64,000 nt of DNA from Sarcodiotheca gaudichaudii (Eukaryota > Rhodophyta > Florideophyceae > Gigartinales > Solieriaceae): the NCBI GenBank assembly GCA_032355985.1, contig JAUKVZ010000005.1:1-64000 (forward strand). Direction: 5' to 3'. The position numbers were made by a program, and so were the translations under genes. The notes beneath the pieces are model-generated. The model did no database searches, had not been told where the DNA came from, and worked only from the letters and a program-made list of their open reading frames with translations. Positions 55,362 to 64,000 of this stretch are shown piece by piece (the first letter of the stretch is position 1; every line of letters begins with the position of its first letter).

Positions 55362-55934
55362 ATGCCAGACATCGGTGACATCATTCAGAGCCGCATCGGC
55401 GGCGCCGCGCGAGCCATCGCATCGCTGGCGCAGCAGTCAGACTCCATCGAATCGTCCATTCGCGCGATCGTCGAGTGTCTCAGCGATGGCGGCGTCGTCT
55501 TTACCTGCGGCAACGGCGGCTCGGCGGCCGAAGCGCTTCATCTGGCCGAGGAGCTCGTCGGAAAATATCGGGATGTGCGCCCCCCGCAGTCCGGGATCTG
55601 CCTGAATGCCGATCCGACGGCCATCACCTGCATCGCCAATGACTTCGGGTTTGATGAGATCTTCGCACGCCAGCTCGCCGGGCTCGGTTCACGCGGCGAT
55701 CTCGTGGTCACCTTCTCCACATCGGGCGCCAGCGAGAATGTGCTTCGCGCACTGCGTGTCGCGCGCGATCTGGGCGTGGTGACGGTCGGGCTTCTGGGAC
55801 GGGATGGCGGGCCCGCGCTGGCCCTGTGCGATCATGCGATCATCGTTCGTGATGAAGACACGGGTCACATCCAGGAGGCGCATCAGGTGATCCTGCATGC
55901 GATCCTCGAGTCCGTCGACGCTTCGCTCGTTTGA
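55362..55934 (+). CDS. gmhA: Phosphoheptose isomerase
   Basis: ATG at 55362 is the natural N-terminus (MPDIGDIIQSRIG); a GTG 36 nt upstream is possible. 190 residues. FTCGNGGSAAEALHLAEELVG and FSTSGASENVLRAL are the SIS-domain phosphosugar sites of GmhA. Turns sedoheptulose 7-phosphate into D-glycero-D-manno-heptose 7-phosphate for LPS core heptose. Converges with the dockerin-tailed gene, 3 bp apart. Confidence 0.93.
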   Translation: MPDIGDIIQSRIGGAARAIASLAQQSDSIESSIRAIVECLSDGGVVFTCGNGGSAAEALHLAEELVGKYRDVRPPQSGICLNADPTAITCIANDFGFDEIFARQLAGLGSRGDLVVTFSTSGASENVLRALRVARDLGVVTVGLLGRDGGPALALCDHAIIVRDEDTGHIQEAHQVILHAILESVDASLV

Positions 55935-55937
55935 CGC

Positions 55938-57476
55938 TCAGCCCCAGTTGCCGATGAGAATGGCGAGGTCAATCGCGCCGACGATGCCATCTCCGTTGAT
56001 ATCCGCGATCGGATCGGCGCTGCCCCACTGACCGATGAGCATCGCCAGATCGAGCGCGTTGACGACGCCATTGCCATCAAGATCTCCCGGGATGGCGAAT
56101 GGAATGAATGCCGCGTTCGCGTCATCCATGTCGATCAGACCGTTGCCCGTGACATCGAGCACGTTGAAGTTGCGCGCAAAGTTCGGAATCTCGACGGTGT
56201 CGTTGACTGTGCCGTCGGCGTCTGACGCCGTCCCGTCGTGCATATCGATGGCGTTGAGAATCAGCGCTCGATCCACAATCGTCTGATCGGAGTCTCCATT
56301 GACATCGCCGACGCGAAGTTCGAATCCAACATCGGTGAAGATGTAACGCGAGAGCCCATTGCCGGACGCGGTGCCGACGATGGCCGTGAGCGACCAGTTC
56401 ACCGGATTCAGCGAAGGCGCCACACTCTGTCCGAGCCAGCCGTTGGCGATCTCGCTCGTCGGGAAGGCGGGCGGAGAAATGACGATCGCATCCTTCACAT
56501 CCAGCATCGCCTCCTGCACGCTGACATCGTTTTCGACATCGTAATCGCGCGGCTCGATCATCATGGGTCGACCGGCCAGAATGGCGGCGCCCTGCATGTT
56601 CAGCGGGAAGACGAGTGTGATAAGCGTTTCGCCATCCGTCAGATCGCCCTGCTGGCCCGGCATGTACTTGAATCGAAGATTGACCCACGGGTCATACAGC
56701 CCCGGCTCGGAGCCGCCGAACGCCTTGCTCGCGAACTGGTATCCGGTTGTGCGATGGAAGAAGCGCGATCGCACGATGAGGGTCTCATCCTCGCCGAACT
56801 CGCCATCGCCATCGGTGTCGCCGCCGACGAGAAAGATGTCCTCGTGCCCGCTCAGATCAAGTGTGAAGTCGGCGCCGCTGCGTTCGTACTGGGGATCCGT
56901 GAGGTAGTCGCCGTCGACCTCGTCGCCATTGGCTGCGGCGCGCATCACATTTGCCCCGTGATGCAGGCCGCCGAATCGCGCCGCGTTCGCGAGATACTTC
57001 AGCCCCGCCTCCTGGCCGAACTCGCCGCCGGTGTTGATATTGCCATCGATATCGAAGTCGATGAATCCGAGGATCGGACGTTCGCCGAATCGATAGGGAT
57101 CATCCGGCCGGTTATTCAGTCCGACGGGGCCGGGCGGATTGACGAAGCCGCCGATGCGCACATCGATGCGCACGATGTTCGCCATCGCGCCTGCAACCGT
57201 CGAGCCTGTGTATGGATCCGTCAGCGCGCTGGTCGGATCCCAGCCGACGATCGAAACGGAGAGAAGATCCGGCTGCGCAAGCGGCGGGCCGTCGTCTTCA
57301 GAAGTATCCATTCGGCGCACGAGCACATCATTCTGATCATCGCCCCAGACGATCGCATTGCCGACCATCATGAATGGCGTCGCGGAGCCGGAGAGGCCAT
57401 TGGGATCGACATCGATCTCCGCCCCGGCGCTCGGCGCGATCAAAGCACACAGCAGCATGGCGCGGGAGCCCCTCAT
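55938..57476 (-). CDS. Secreted protein with dockerin-like C-terminal repeats
   Basis: 512 residues. A signal peptide (AMLLCALIAPSAGA) leads a ~370-residue beta-rich domain of unknown family (it has calcium-loop-like DTDGDGEFGEDE near residue 225). From about residue 385 come dockerin-like loops: GDVNGDSDQTI, VTGNGLIDMDD, GDLDGNGVVNALDLAMLIG and ADINGDGIVGAIDLAILIG, ending in WG. The start ATG overlaps the stop of the upstream NtrC-type regulator by 4 nt, which is odd for a secreted protein and ties the two in one operon. Confidence 0.82.
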   Translation of the reverse strand: MRGSRAMLLCALIAPSAGAEIDVDPNGLSGSATPFMMVGNAIVWGDDQNDVLVRRMDTSEDDGPPLAQPDLLSVSIVGWDPTSALTDPYTGSTVAGAMANIVRIDVRIGGFVNPPGPVGLNNRPDDPYRFGERPILGFIDFDIDGNINTGGEFGQEAGLKYLANAARFGGLHHGANVMRAAANGDEVDGDYLTDPQYERSGADFTLDLSGHEDIFLVGGDTDGDGEFGEDETLIVRSRFFHRTTGYQFASKAFGGSEPGLYDPWVNLRFKYMPGQQGDLTDGETLITLVFPLNMQGAAILAGRPMMIEPRDYDVENDVSVQEAMLDVKDAIVISPPAFPTSEIANGWLGQSVAPSLNPVNWSLTAIVGTASGNGLSRYIFTDVGFELRVGDVNGDSDQTIVDRALILNAIDMHDGTASDADGTVNDTVEIPNFARNFNVLDVTGNGLIDMDDANAAFIPFAIPGDLDGNGVVNALDLAMLIGQWGSADPIADINGDGIVGAIDLAILIGNWG

Positions 57477-58951
57477 CGGCGCGCGATCTCCTGTGCAAGC
57501 TCCTCCAGGCCCGAGCGCTGCAGGCGATACCGGAAGCTGCTGCGATTCATGCCGATGAGCTTGGCGGCGCGAGAGACGTTGCCGCGCGTGTGCTCCAGCG
57601 CCTGGATGATCAGCGTTCGTTCGACTTCGTCGGCGGTGTGCACGCCTTCCTCGAAATCGAAAGTCAATGAATCGGGCGTATGTGAGACACCATTTGATGT
57701 CGGCCGTGCGCTGGGAAGCTGCGTGGCCGTCGCGCTGAGTCCGAGATCGGCAGGTGTGATCTCCGCACCATCAGTGAGCATCACGGCGCGCTGGACGACA
57801 TTAAGCAACTCTCGCACATTGCCGGGCCAGTCATGCCTGGCCATCGCCAGACGGGCGCTCTGCGAAAACTGAATCGGCCCGCGCCGATATTCACTGACGA
57901 ATCGGTCGAGCATGACATCGGCAAGCAACTGAACGTCATCGCCACGATCCGCCAGTCGAGGCAACTCGATCGTGAACGCATTCAGGCGATAGAGCAGGTC
58001 GCGCCGAAAGGCGCCTTCTTCAACGCGCGCATCAAGATTCTGATTCGTCGCGGCGATGATGCGCGCCCGCACGCGCCGCTCGCGAGAGCCGCCGACCCGA
58101 CGATAGACGCCCTCCTCCAGCACCAGCAGCATCTTGGACTGCAGATCCAGAGACATCTCGCCAATCTCATCGAGGAAGATCGTCCCGCCCTCGGCCATTT
58201 CAAAAAGGCCCGGCCGCGCATCGCGCGCATCAGTAAAGGCGCCCTTTTCGTGCCCGAAGAGCTCGCTCTCAATCAGCGAGCCGGGCAACGCAGAGCAGTT
58301 CACATGGACGAAAGGCGCATCCCCTTTGGCGCCCTCCTCCTGTCCACATGAAAGCGTATGAATCCGCTGCGCCAGCACGCCTTTGCCGACACCCGTATCG
58401 CCGGTCAGCAGAATCGTCGGCAGTCCCTGATGACCGTGCTGGTCTTCCTTGCCATTTGGCAGCGGCAGCGTGGCAAGACGTTCGGCGACGGAGACAACAC
58501 CGTTCCAAACTTCGCTCTCACCCACCATGCCGCAGGGCGCCTGCTTCGCGCCTTCCAGGCGTTCGTACAGATCAACCTTGCGGCGAAGCGCGCGATTCTC
58601 CAGCGATCGCTCCACCAGCAGTGAGAGTTCTTCAAGACTCAGCGGCTTCTGCAGATAATCATCGGCCCCCTGCTTCATCGCGTCGACGGCGCTCTGCACC
58701 GTGCCAAACGCCGTCATGACAATCACGACGCCATCGAACCCGCCATCGCGCACGCGCGTGATCATCTCCACGCCGTCGCCATCGACGAGATTCACATCGC
58801 TGAGCAGCAGATCAAATTCCCGCTCATCCATCAGCGCCGAGGCGCCGCGCACCGATTCCGATTCGGCGACATCATGCCCGTCCGCCTTGAGCTTCTGAGC
58901 GATGGAGTAACGCAGGTTGTCCTCGTCTTCGACGATGAGAATCCGTGCCAA
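57473..58951 (-). CDS. Sigma-54-type response regulator with a GAFTDA loop
   Basis: TTG at 58951 with GGAG 7 nt upstream. 492 residues. Receiver domain with phospho-Asp52 (LLLSDVNLVDGDG), AAA+ domain with Walker A GDTGVGKG (184-191), Walker [13 protein letters not shown], and Fis-type helix-turn-helix (RGNVSRAAKLIGMNRSSFRYRL). The sigma-54 contact loop is GAFTDA (237-242) instead of GAFTGA. It follows the sensor kinase by 24 bp and overlaps the next secreted-protein gene by 4 nt. Confidence 0.93.
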   Translation of the reverse strand: MARILIVEDEDNLRYSIAQKLKADGHDVAESESVRGASALMDEREFDLLLSDVNLVDGDGVEMITRVRDGGFDGVVIVMTAFGTVQSAVDAMKQGADDYLQKPLSLEELSLLVERSLENRALRRKVDLYERLEGAKQAPCGMVGESEVWNGVVSVAERLATLPLPNGKEDQHGHQGLPTILLTGDTGVGKGVLAQRIHTLSCGQEEGAKGDAPFVHVNCSALPGSLIESELFGHEKGAFTDARDARPGLFEMAEGGTIFLDEIGEMSLDLQSKMLLVLEEGVYRRVGGSRERRVRARIIAATNQNLDARVEEGAFRRDLLYRLNAFTIELPRLADRGDDVQLLADVMLDRFVSEYRRGPIQFSQSARLAMARHDWPGNVRELLNVVQRAVMLTDGAEITPADLGLSATATQLPSARPTSNGVSHTPDSLTFDFEEGVHTADEVERTLIIQALEHTRGNVSRAAKLIGMNRSSFRYRLQRSGLEELAQEIARR

Positions 58952-58975
58952 GTGGCGACTCCGCTTCTGAGGACT

Positions 58976-60454
58976 TCAGGACGCGGCCTGATCGGGTTTC
59001 GCGTTCTCGCTCCGCTTTCTGGCGTTAATCGGCAGGCTGAGAACGAAGGCCGCCCCATGGCCGTTTCCGACCATTGGCGACGCGCTGGCTGGCCGCGCCA
59101 ATCCCTGCTCCACGGCGATGCGGCCTCCGTGGCTTTGAGCCACTTGTTGAGCTACTGCAAGACCGATGCCGAAACCGCCCGTCTTCCTGCTGAAGTGTGG
59201 CTCGAAGATCTTCTCGGTCAACTCCGGGTCCACACCGGGGCCCTGATCCTCCACCCGAAGCTGCCAGCCTCCCCCATCCTCACACGTTCTGGCCGATACC
59301 TGAATCACGCCCCCCTCCGGTGAGAGCTCGATCGCATTCGCCAGCACCGCCACAAGGGCCTGCTCCAGCCGGGCGGCGTCGAATGTCGCCTCTTCAGGGG
59401 CGTGATCAACGTCCGATGTGATCGTGACCTGCCGCAGCTCCGCGGCCGGCTTCTGGGCCGCGATTGCCTGCGAGAGCCATGCCCCGGGCGCCTGCGCTCG
59501 CAGTTCAAGCTCCAGAGGCGAGGTGCTTCGCAATAGATCCGAAAGCCATCCCTCGAATCGATCGATCGTCGTCAGAATCCGGGTCTGATTCTCCAGCGAA
59601 TCCGGATCGTCCTGCACCCTGGCGCGGGTCAGCTCTGCCAGCCCGCGAATGCCCGAGAGCGGATTGCGAAGATTGTGGGCCAGTTGGCGGATCATGGCGC
59701 CGGTCGCGGCGAGGCGTTCGCGCTGCACGCGCTCCTCCTGCATCGAGGCGACGGTTCCGGCCATGTGATTGACTTCGGCGCTCAGCAGACCGATTTCGTC
59801 CCGCGTCCTGACGGGCGCTCGATGCTCCAGATTGCCCGCGGCAAACTCGCCGGCGGCCTCACGTAGCTCCTGCACCGGCCGCACGACCCAGCGCCGGACC
59901 AGCAGCAGCGCCAGCGCGCACATGAGAAACGTCGAGAGCAGCGCGATGGCGACGACCCTGACGAGGCGCGCCCGCAAAGCATCCGCATGATTCACCGCCA
60001 AACGAACACCCTCAGCGAGACGCGTCTCCATGGCGGACACGAGCCGGATGGCAAGGGCCGCTTCACGCTTCGTCTCATCGATGGTGGACGTGTCCTCGCC
60101 TCCGAGCGCGCTGATGCGCGTGAGGCGTTCGCGAAGCTGCTCTGCGGGGCGTCGGCCGACATCTTCGAGATAGGTCGGCTGTTGCTCCAACTGCATAAGC
60201 GCATCAAACATCGATTGCGAGACATCGGCGTGTGAGTCCACTGATTCACCCTGTCCCGTGGGCTGTCCGGTGGCGATAGCGGTCAGAGATCGCTTGATTT
60301 CACTCAGGGCATTGAGTTCCCCGGCCATGTTGGCGAAGCGATCCGCCACCTCTTTTTGAAGTACGCCGAAGGAAAACACGGCCATGCCGAGGCTGAGGGC
60401 GACACTCGCCAGCAGCAGCGCGATCAGCAACATGAACTTGCGCTGAAGCGTCAT
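58976..60454 (-). CDS. Membrane sensor histidine kinase (NtrB/AtoS-like)
   Basis: 492 residues. Two membrane segments (about residues 8-30 and 168-190) enclose a periplasmic helical sensor of ~135 residues; a HAMP linker follows (RRWVVRPVQELREAA). H box QLAHNLRNPLSGIRGLAEL, then the N box, G1 VEDQGPGVDPEL and G2 GGFGIGLAVAQQVAQSHGG. H-N-L-R-N-P at the phospho-His site, without the usual Glu after His. Partner of the downstream NtrC-type regulator. Confidence 0.93.
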   Translation of the reverse strand: MTLQRKFMLLIALLLASVALSLGMAVFSFGVLQKEVADRFANMAGELNALSEIKRSLTAIATGQPTGQGESVDSHADVSQSMFDALMQLEQQPTYLEDVGRRPAEQLRERLTRISALGGEDTSTIDETKREAALAIRLVSAMETRLAEGVRLAVNHADALRARLVRVVAIALLSTFLMCALALLLVRRWVVRPVQELREAAGEFAAGNLEHRAPVRTRDEIGLLSAEVNHMAGTVASMQEERVQRERLAATGAMIRQLAHNLRNPLSGIRGLAELTRARVQDDPDSLENQTRILTTIDRFEGWLSDLLRSTSPLELELRAQAPGAWLSQAIAAQKPAAELRQVTITSDVDHAPEEATFDAARLEQALVAVLANAIELSPEGGVIQVSARTCEDGGGWQLRVEDQGPGVDPELTEKIFEPHFSRKTGGFGIGLAVAQQVAQSHGGRIAVEQGLARPASASPMVGNGHGAAFVLSLPINARKRSENAKPDQAAS

Positions 60455-60531
60455 GACGCCGCCGAGTGTCGAGACGAATGGGTCAATCGACGAATCCGTG
60501 CGTCAGCCAGTCGAACCGGGACCACAGGGAT

Positions 60532-61293
60532 CTACATGCCTCCCTGGTAGGACCAGTCCCAAAGTGACTCTTGAAGCGGAGCGCGTGTCGAAGCCACGTG
60601 ACCATCGATGAACGCAGCGTTCATCACGCCGTTGTGCCGCATCGCCGGATACCAGAATCGATCGTTCTTGTATGGCCCTTGACTACCCAGCGAAGGCGCC
60701 GAGATTGCCGGATTGCGATACGTCTGCAGCGCCGTCTGCGCATCCGTGTCCCAGATCAGCGGCGTGCGGCCATGCTGCATCACATCACTCGAAAGCGTCA
60801 CCTGCTCGAAGGAGACGAAGCCTCGCGAGTTGATCACTTCGGCGCGATGCAATCGCATATTGAAGCTGTACGACAGGCTCTCCTGGTTTTGGATGGCGCG
60901 CTCGAAGACGGAGTCGCCCCGCTTCATACGAAGCTCGCCTTCGATGTCCGGACAGCGAAGCGGGTCGTGACCGTGATCGTCAGGCAGGCTGACTTCATCG
61001 ATGTCGCCATATCGCCAGAACTCCGCGGCGCCATACTGGCTGTCGACGAAGGCTGAGAGCGTGAATCGACGCCCGCCGAGGGATTCATCCCGTCCCCGAT
61101 CGCCATGAAGCTCATCGTCGGCGTAGAGGCCGAAATCCAGCGCCACGCTGCGAAGGGACATCTGGCACTTGAAGCCGCGCGCCGAGGAAATGGCGCCGCC
61201 CAGGGCCGGAAGCAGGATGGAGAGAATGAGGGCGATGATCCCGATCGTGATCATCAGCTCGACGAAGGTGAACGCCCGTGCGCGTAGTGACAT
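60532..61293 (-). CDS. Prepilin-like (type II secretion/major-pilin fold) protein
   Basis: ATG at 61293 (MSLRARAFTFVELM). 253 residues. The type IV prepilin N-terminus FTFVELMITIGIIALILSIL has Ala at the -1 peptidase position, where Gly is usual, and Phe1-Glu5 intact. The C-terminal part ends MRHNGVMNAAFIDGHV, the tail of planctomycete prepilin-like proteins (DUF1559-like). Probably a pseudopilin or a surface protein processed by the prepilin peptidase. First of a leftward run with the sensor kinase, 77 bp apart. Confidence 0.85.
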   Translation of the reverse strand: MSLRARAFTFVELMITIGIIALILSILLPALGGAISSARGFKCQMSLRSVALDFGLYADDELHGDRGRDESLGGRRFTLSAFVDSQYGAAEFWRYGDIDEVSLPDDHGHDPLRCPDIEGELRMKRGDSVFERAIQNQESLSYSFNMRLHRAEVINSRGFVSFEQVTLSSDVMQHGRTPLIWDTDAQTALQTYRNPAISAPSLGSQGPYKNDRFWYPAMRHNGVMNAAFIDGHVASTRAPLQESLWDWSYQGGM

Positions 61294-61786
61294 CGCACGT
61301 TGATTCTGATCGCAAGCAGTCTGCTTCCGCTTCACGAGCCTTCCCACTCGGGGCCTCCGATCGCTCGACCGGGCCGGAGAGCCTTCCGACAGCCTCAGTC
61401 CATGCGGCGTGCCGACGCCAATGTACGCCGGGCGGGCGCCCCATCACAAGGGAATTCGATGCCGGCGGCGCCCATCGCACGCCGAATCGGACGCGGTGGC
61501 GAATATTTCCACCATCACGCCCTCGAAGTGGCGAATCGACGTTCTCGGACGCGCGCTCCCGCTGGCGGCCATTCACCCGTTCGACTCGGCCGCTCGGTGA
61601 GCCTTCGCCATATGCGCATGCAAGCTGGCGGCATGCTGCCGAATCATTCGCCAATGCCGCGAAGTGCAGTCCCCGGTACGTGCGTTGCAACTTCATCAGT
61701 CGCAGTGCGGCGCACGGGCGTCGCGCATCGACTGGCGCTGCGCATGGCATGAACTCAATGCGCGCAGCCGGGAAGGAGATCTTCCG
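61294..61786. other. Non-coding divergent region before the cytochrome gene
   Basis: 493 bp between the prepilin-like gene (leftward) and the beta-propeller gene (rightward). No tRNA, repeat or convincing short gene is seen; the long open frames here look like GC-rich chance frames. A nearly palindromic TGGCGGCATGCTGCC at 61626-61640 has the GG/GC spacing of a -24/-12 promoter, but the match is poor. It should hold both promoters. Confidence 0.5.
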
Positions 61787-64000
61787 ATGAATCTTCGGCA
61801 GCACGCCGCGGCGACAGCGCTCACGCTCAGCGTCGGCGCCGCACTCGTTATCGCAGAAAGCGATGCGCTCACCAAAGCGAAGCAGGAACACGCACTTGAT
61901 CGCCCATCTCATGCGCTGATGTCGCAGATCGAAAATCGCATCGGCAACATCGGCCATCCCTCGGCCGCAGATATCGAGATCGTCGGCGGAGGCGGCGACG
62001 ATGATGACGGAAACACGATGCCGCCTGATGTGCTCGGTCCCAATGATCCGCCTGATTCGCCGATCGTCAGCGGCTCCTTCGTCAACTTCGAGAGCCCGCA
62101 GATTGATCCGCTCGCCTACGACAACCTCGCGCAGCGGCTCTTCGTCGCCAACACGCCTAACAACAGCGTGCTCGAACTGGATGCCTCCGGCCCCCTGCTG
62201 CTGCCGGTGCGCGAGATTCCCGTCGGGCTTGACCCGGTCGCATTGGCGCTGCGACCCAACGGCCAGGCGCCCTCGACCGAGCTCTGGGTCTCCTGCCGCA
62301 TCTCCGATCGCGTGAATGTTGTTGATCTGACGACTGGGCGCGTATCGCACATCATCAATACGGGCGATGAGCCCGGCACGATTCTGTTCTCATCCGATGG
62401 CGCCAGCGCCTTCATCGTGCACAGCGGACCGCCGCTTCCGGAAGAAGGAGATCCGGTGCTTGAGGAGAGCGGCCTCGTGTCCGTCGACGCCAACACGAAG
62501 CAGAAGCTTCAGCGGCTCGTCCTCGATGTGCATCAGGCGAAGAGCGCCGTTTATGACGCGGTGAATCAGACCGTGCTCCTGTCGCCGCAGATGTCCGGCA
62601 ACAACACGACCGTCGCCGGCCAGCCGATTCTATTCGATCTCTTCATCGATCCCGACAATCCCGATCTCGGCACGACGACGATCTCCTTCCCAGACTTGAT
62701 CGTCGGTCAGGGATTCTCACTGACCGCGCCCATCTTCGACGCTGGCGGCGAGTTCGGACTCGGCGAATGGCCCGATGCGACGCCCGCGCCCCTCAACTCG
62801 CCCGTCGGCATGCGGATCGTGCCGGATGCAGGCGTCACGATCGACAACCCGTGGGGCGACATCATCGACATCATGTCCGATGGCGCCGGCCAACCCGACC
62901 CTGCGATGGTGGCGGCGTACGAAGCGGAGAATCCGATCCTCGCCAACGGTTTCGAGGTGTTCGAAGCCACCATCAACGACGTCAAGGACACCGTTGATAA
63001 CGATCTTGTCGTGATCGACGTCTCAGTTCCCGCCGCGATGAGCGTCATCAAGACCATCGGCGGCGTCGGCACACATATCAATCGCCTCGGGCTCAACACC
63101 TCCACGGGCCATGTCTTCGCGCTGACGGTGCAGGCGAAGAACGTCACACGTCTGGAGCCAAACCACCAGGGTGTGTTCATCGATCACGAACTGGTGATCG
63201 TCTCCGATGTCTACGGCGCGCACTCAATCAATCCCACCAACCTCAACGCGGGCATTCCCAACTTCGATGATCCGAGTGTGTTCAATCCGGACGCTCATGC
63301 CTCCGCGATCTCCGATCCGATCGACATCGAGTTCGCTCGAAACAGCCAGACGGCCTTTGTTGCCGCGCTGGGCTCCGATCGGCTTGCGGCGATCGACGGC
63401 ACGACGGGCGCCGTGCTCGACCGCATTGATGTTGGCCGCGGCCCGCGCGATGTGGAACTTGATCAGGCCGGAGGACGCGCATTCGTCATGAATCGCACGG
63501 ACTTCACGATTTCCGTCGTGGATGTCGCGCTGCCCGCGGCCATGTCTCTGATCGAGACGTTCAATGTCTTCAATCCTGAACCTGCCCAGATCACGGACGG
63601 GCGCGACTTCCTGTACAGCACGCGCCATTCCAATCTCAATCGCGCTTCGTGCGCCACGTGCCACATCGACGCCAAACTCGATTCGCTGGCGTGGGATCTC
63701 GGCGATCACACGAAGTCGACAATGAATGACACGCCGCACATCGTGGTGAGTCTCTTCGAAGAGCCCTGCCTCACCGGCGCGGCGGAGAATCATCCCGTCA
63801 AGGGCCCGATGGTGACACAGTCGCTGCAGGGACTGCGCGATCACGAGCCGCTGCACTGGCGAGGCGATAAGCCCATCTTCGAGGACTTCAACAGCGCGTT
63901 CGAAGGCCTGCTGGGCGGCAATCAACTCTCCGATGACGACATGCAGCGCTATCGCGAGTTTGTCATGACGATCGAGTATCCGCCCAACCCGCATCGCAAT
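61787..64000 (+). CDS. c-type cytochrome / YVTN-like beta-propeller protein (3' end cut off)
   Basis: Start at 61787 is set by AAGGAG at 61773-61778 (8-nt spacer). 738 residues are visible and the frame is open to the right edge. A short hydrophobic N-terminus (LTLSVGAALVIAES) looks like a signal peptide; a Gly/Asp-rich run (VGGGGDDDDGN) follows. The body is a beta-propeller with YVTN-like repeats (RLFVANTPNNSVLELD, TAFVAALGSDRLAAIDGTTG). A c-type heme site CATCH lies at residues 622-626, followed by the cytochrome part. Similar proteins carry two to several CxxCH sites; more may lie outside. Probably a periplasmic electron-transfer or peroxidase-like protein. Confidence 0.9.
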   Translation, partial: MNLRQHAAATALTLSVGAALVIAESDALTKAKQEHALDRPSHALMSQIENRIGNIGHPSAADIEIVGGGGDDDDGNTMPPDVLGPNDPPDSPIVSGSFVNFESPQIDPLAYDNLAQRLFVANTPNNSVLELDASGPLLLPVREIPVGLDPVALALRPNGQAPSTELWVSCRISDRVNVVDLTTGRVSHIINTGDEPGTILFSSDGASAFIVHSGPPLPEEGDPVLEESGLVSVDANTKQKLQRLVLDVHQAKSAVYDAVNQTVLLSPQMSGNNTTVAGQPILFDLFIDPDNPDLGTTTISFPDLIVGQGFSLTAPIFDAGGEFGLGEWPDATPAPLNSPVGMRIVPDAGVTIDNPWGDIIDIMSDGAGQPDPAMVAAYEAENPILANGFEVFEATINDVKDTVDNDLVVIDVSVPAAMSVIKTIGGVGTHINRLGLNTSTGHVFALTVQAKNVTRLEPNHQGVFIDHELVIVSDVYGAHSINPTNLNAGIPNFDDPSVFNPDAHASAISDPIDIEFARNSQTAFVAALGSDRLAAIDGTTGAVLDRIDVGRGPRDVELDQAGGRAFVMNRTDFTISVVDVALPAAMSLIETFNVFNPEPAQITDGRDFLYSTRHSNLNRASCATCHIDAKLDSLAWDLGDHTKSTMNDTPHIVVSLFEEPCLTGAAENHPVKGPMVTQSLQGLRDHEPLHWRGDKPIFEDFNSAFEGLLGGNQLSDDDMQRYREFVMTIEYPPNPHRN

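Noticed and set aside
56238-57872. 544-residue plus-strand frame opposite the dockerin-tailed protein and regulator
   Set aside because: Antisense chance frame rich in Arg, Asp, Ile, Ala; no start signal.
61626-61640. -24/-12-like sequence TGGCGGCATGCTGCC
   Set aside because: GG and GC have the right spacing but the rest of the match is poor and the site is nearly palindromic; not enough to call a sigma-54 promoter.
61112-62350. 412-residue minus-strand frame across the divergent region
   Set aside because: Runs through the cytochrome-gene start and the prepilin start on the opposite strand; no homology and its start lies inside the propeller gene.

Overview
The window looks like a chromosomal segment of a high-GC Gram-negative planctomycete, most likely a member of the Phycisphaerae. 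Pointers to this are two unrelated secreted proteins with dockerin-like C-terminal tails ending in LIGxWG, a prepilin-like protein with an H-x-G-x-x-N-x-x-F-x-DGHV tail, a c-type cytochrome/beta-propeller protein, a CRTAC1-like FG-GAP protein, and LPS genes (lpxI, gmhA) beside housekeeping genes. This is inference from gene content; there is no rRNA in the window. I see no insertion sequence, prophage, CRISPR array or integrase. The segment reads as ordinary core chromosome with several lineage-specific proteins mixed in.

Layout. 1-9.4 kb: end of an FG-GAP/ASPIC protein, a PhzF-like protein, a secreted cyclophilin, an ABC exporter, a sulfotransferase, a Na+/solute symporter and hemW. 9.5-19 kb: FHA protein, zinc ribbon, purA, an operon for LOG protein, LpxI and a TlyA-like methylase, then ilvA, priA and carA. 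19.3-24.9 kb: a giant secretin-like protein, a STAS protein, an RsbW-like ATPase and an unknown acidic protein. 25-31 kb: AGCS symporter with an inserted domain, a PD-(D/E)XK-like protein, SppA, a pyrD-zincin pair. 31-40 kb: TPR-YggX fusion, patatin, DUF58, a coiled-coil exported protein, a 3D-domain protein, a PfkB kinase with altered active site, TauE, a histidine kinase and an NtrC-type regulator, and a SprA-like peptidase. 40.9-45.7 kb: pilT, a membrane-anchored PilB/GspE-like protein with broken ATPase motifs, and a CvpA-like membrane protein.

45.8-50.5 kb is one leftward housekeeping run: glmU-like pyrophosphorylase, prs, rplY, pth, rpsF, ssb, rplI, ending in a bidirectional terminator; rpsR is absent from its usual place between ssb and rplI. 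50.5-55.2 kb: tRNA-Gln, a small ORF, a SWIM-finger protein with a SNF2 helicase, and tRNA-Lys. 55.4-64 kb: gmhA, then a leftward run of prepilin-like protein, sensor kinase, NtrC-type regulator and secreted dockerin-tailed protein, and finally a rightward c-type cytochrome/beta-propeller gene that starts at 61787 and runs off the window.

The strongest candidate for an undescribed system is the pilT / pseudo-PilB / CvpA-like cassette. Parts of a type IV pilus or type II secretion machine (secretin, prepilin-like protein, PilT, PilB-like) are scattered over the window rather than clustered.
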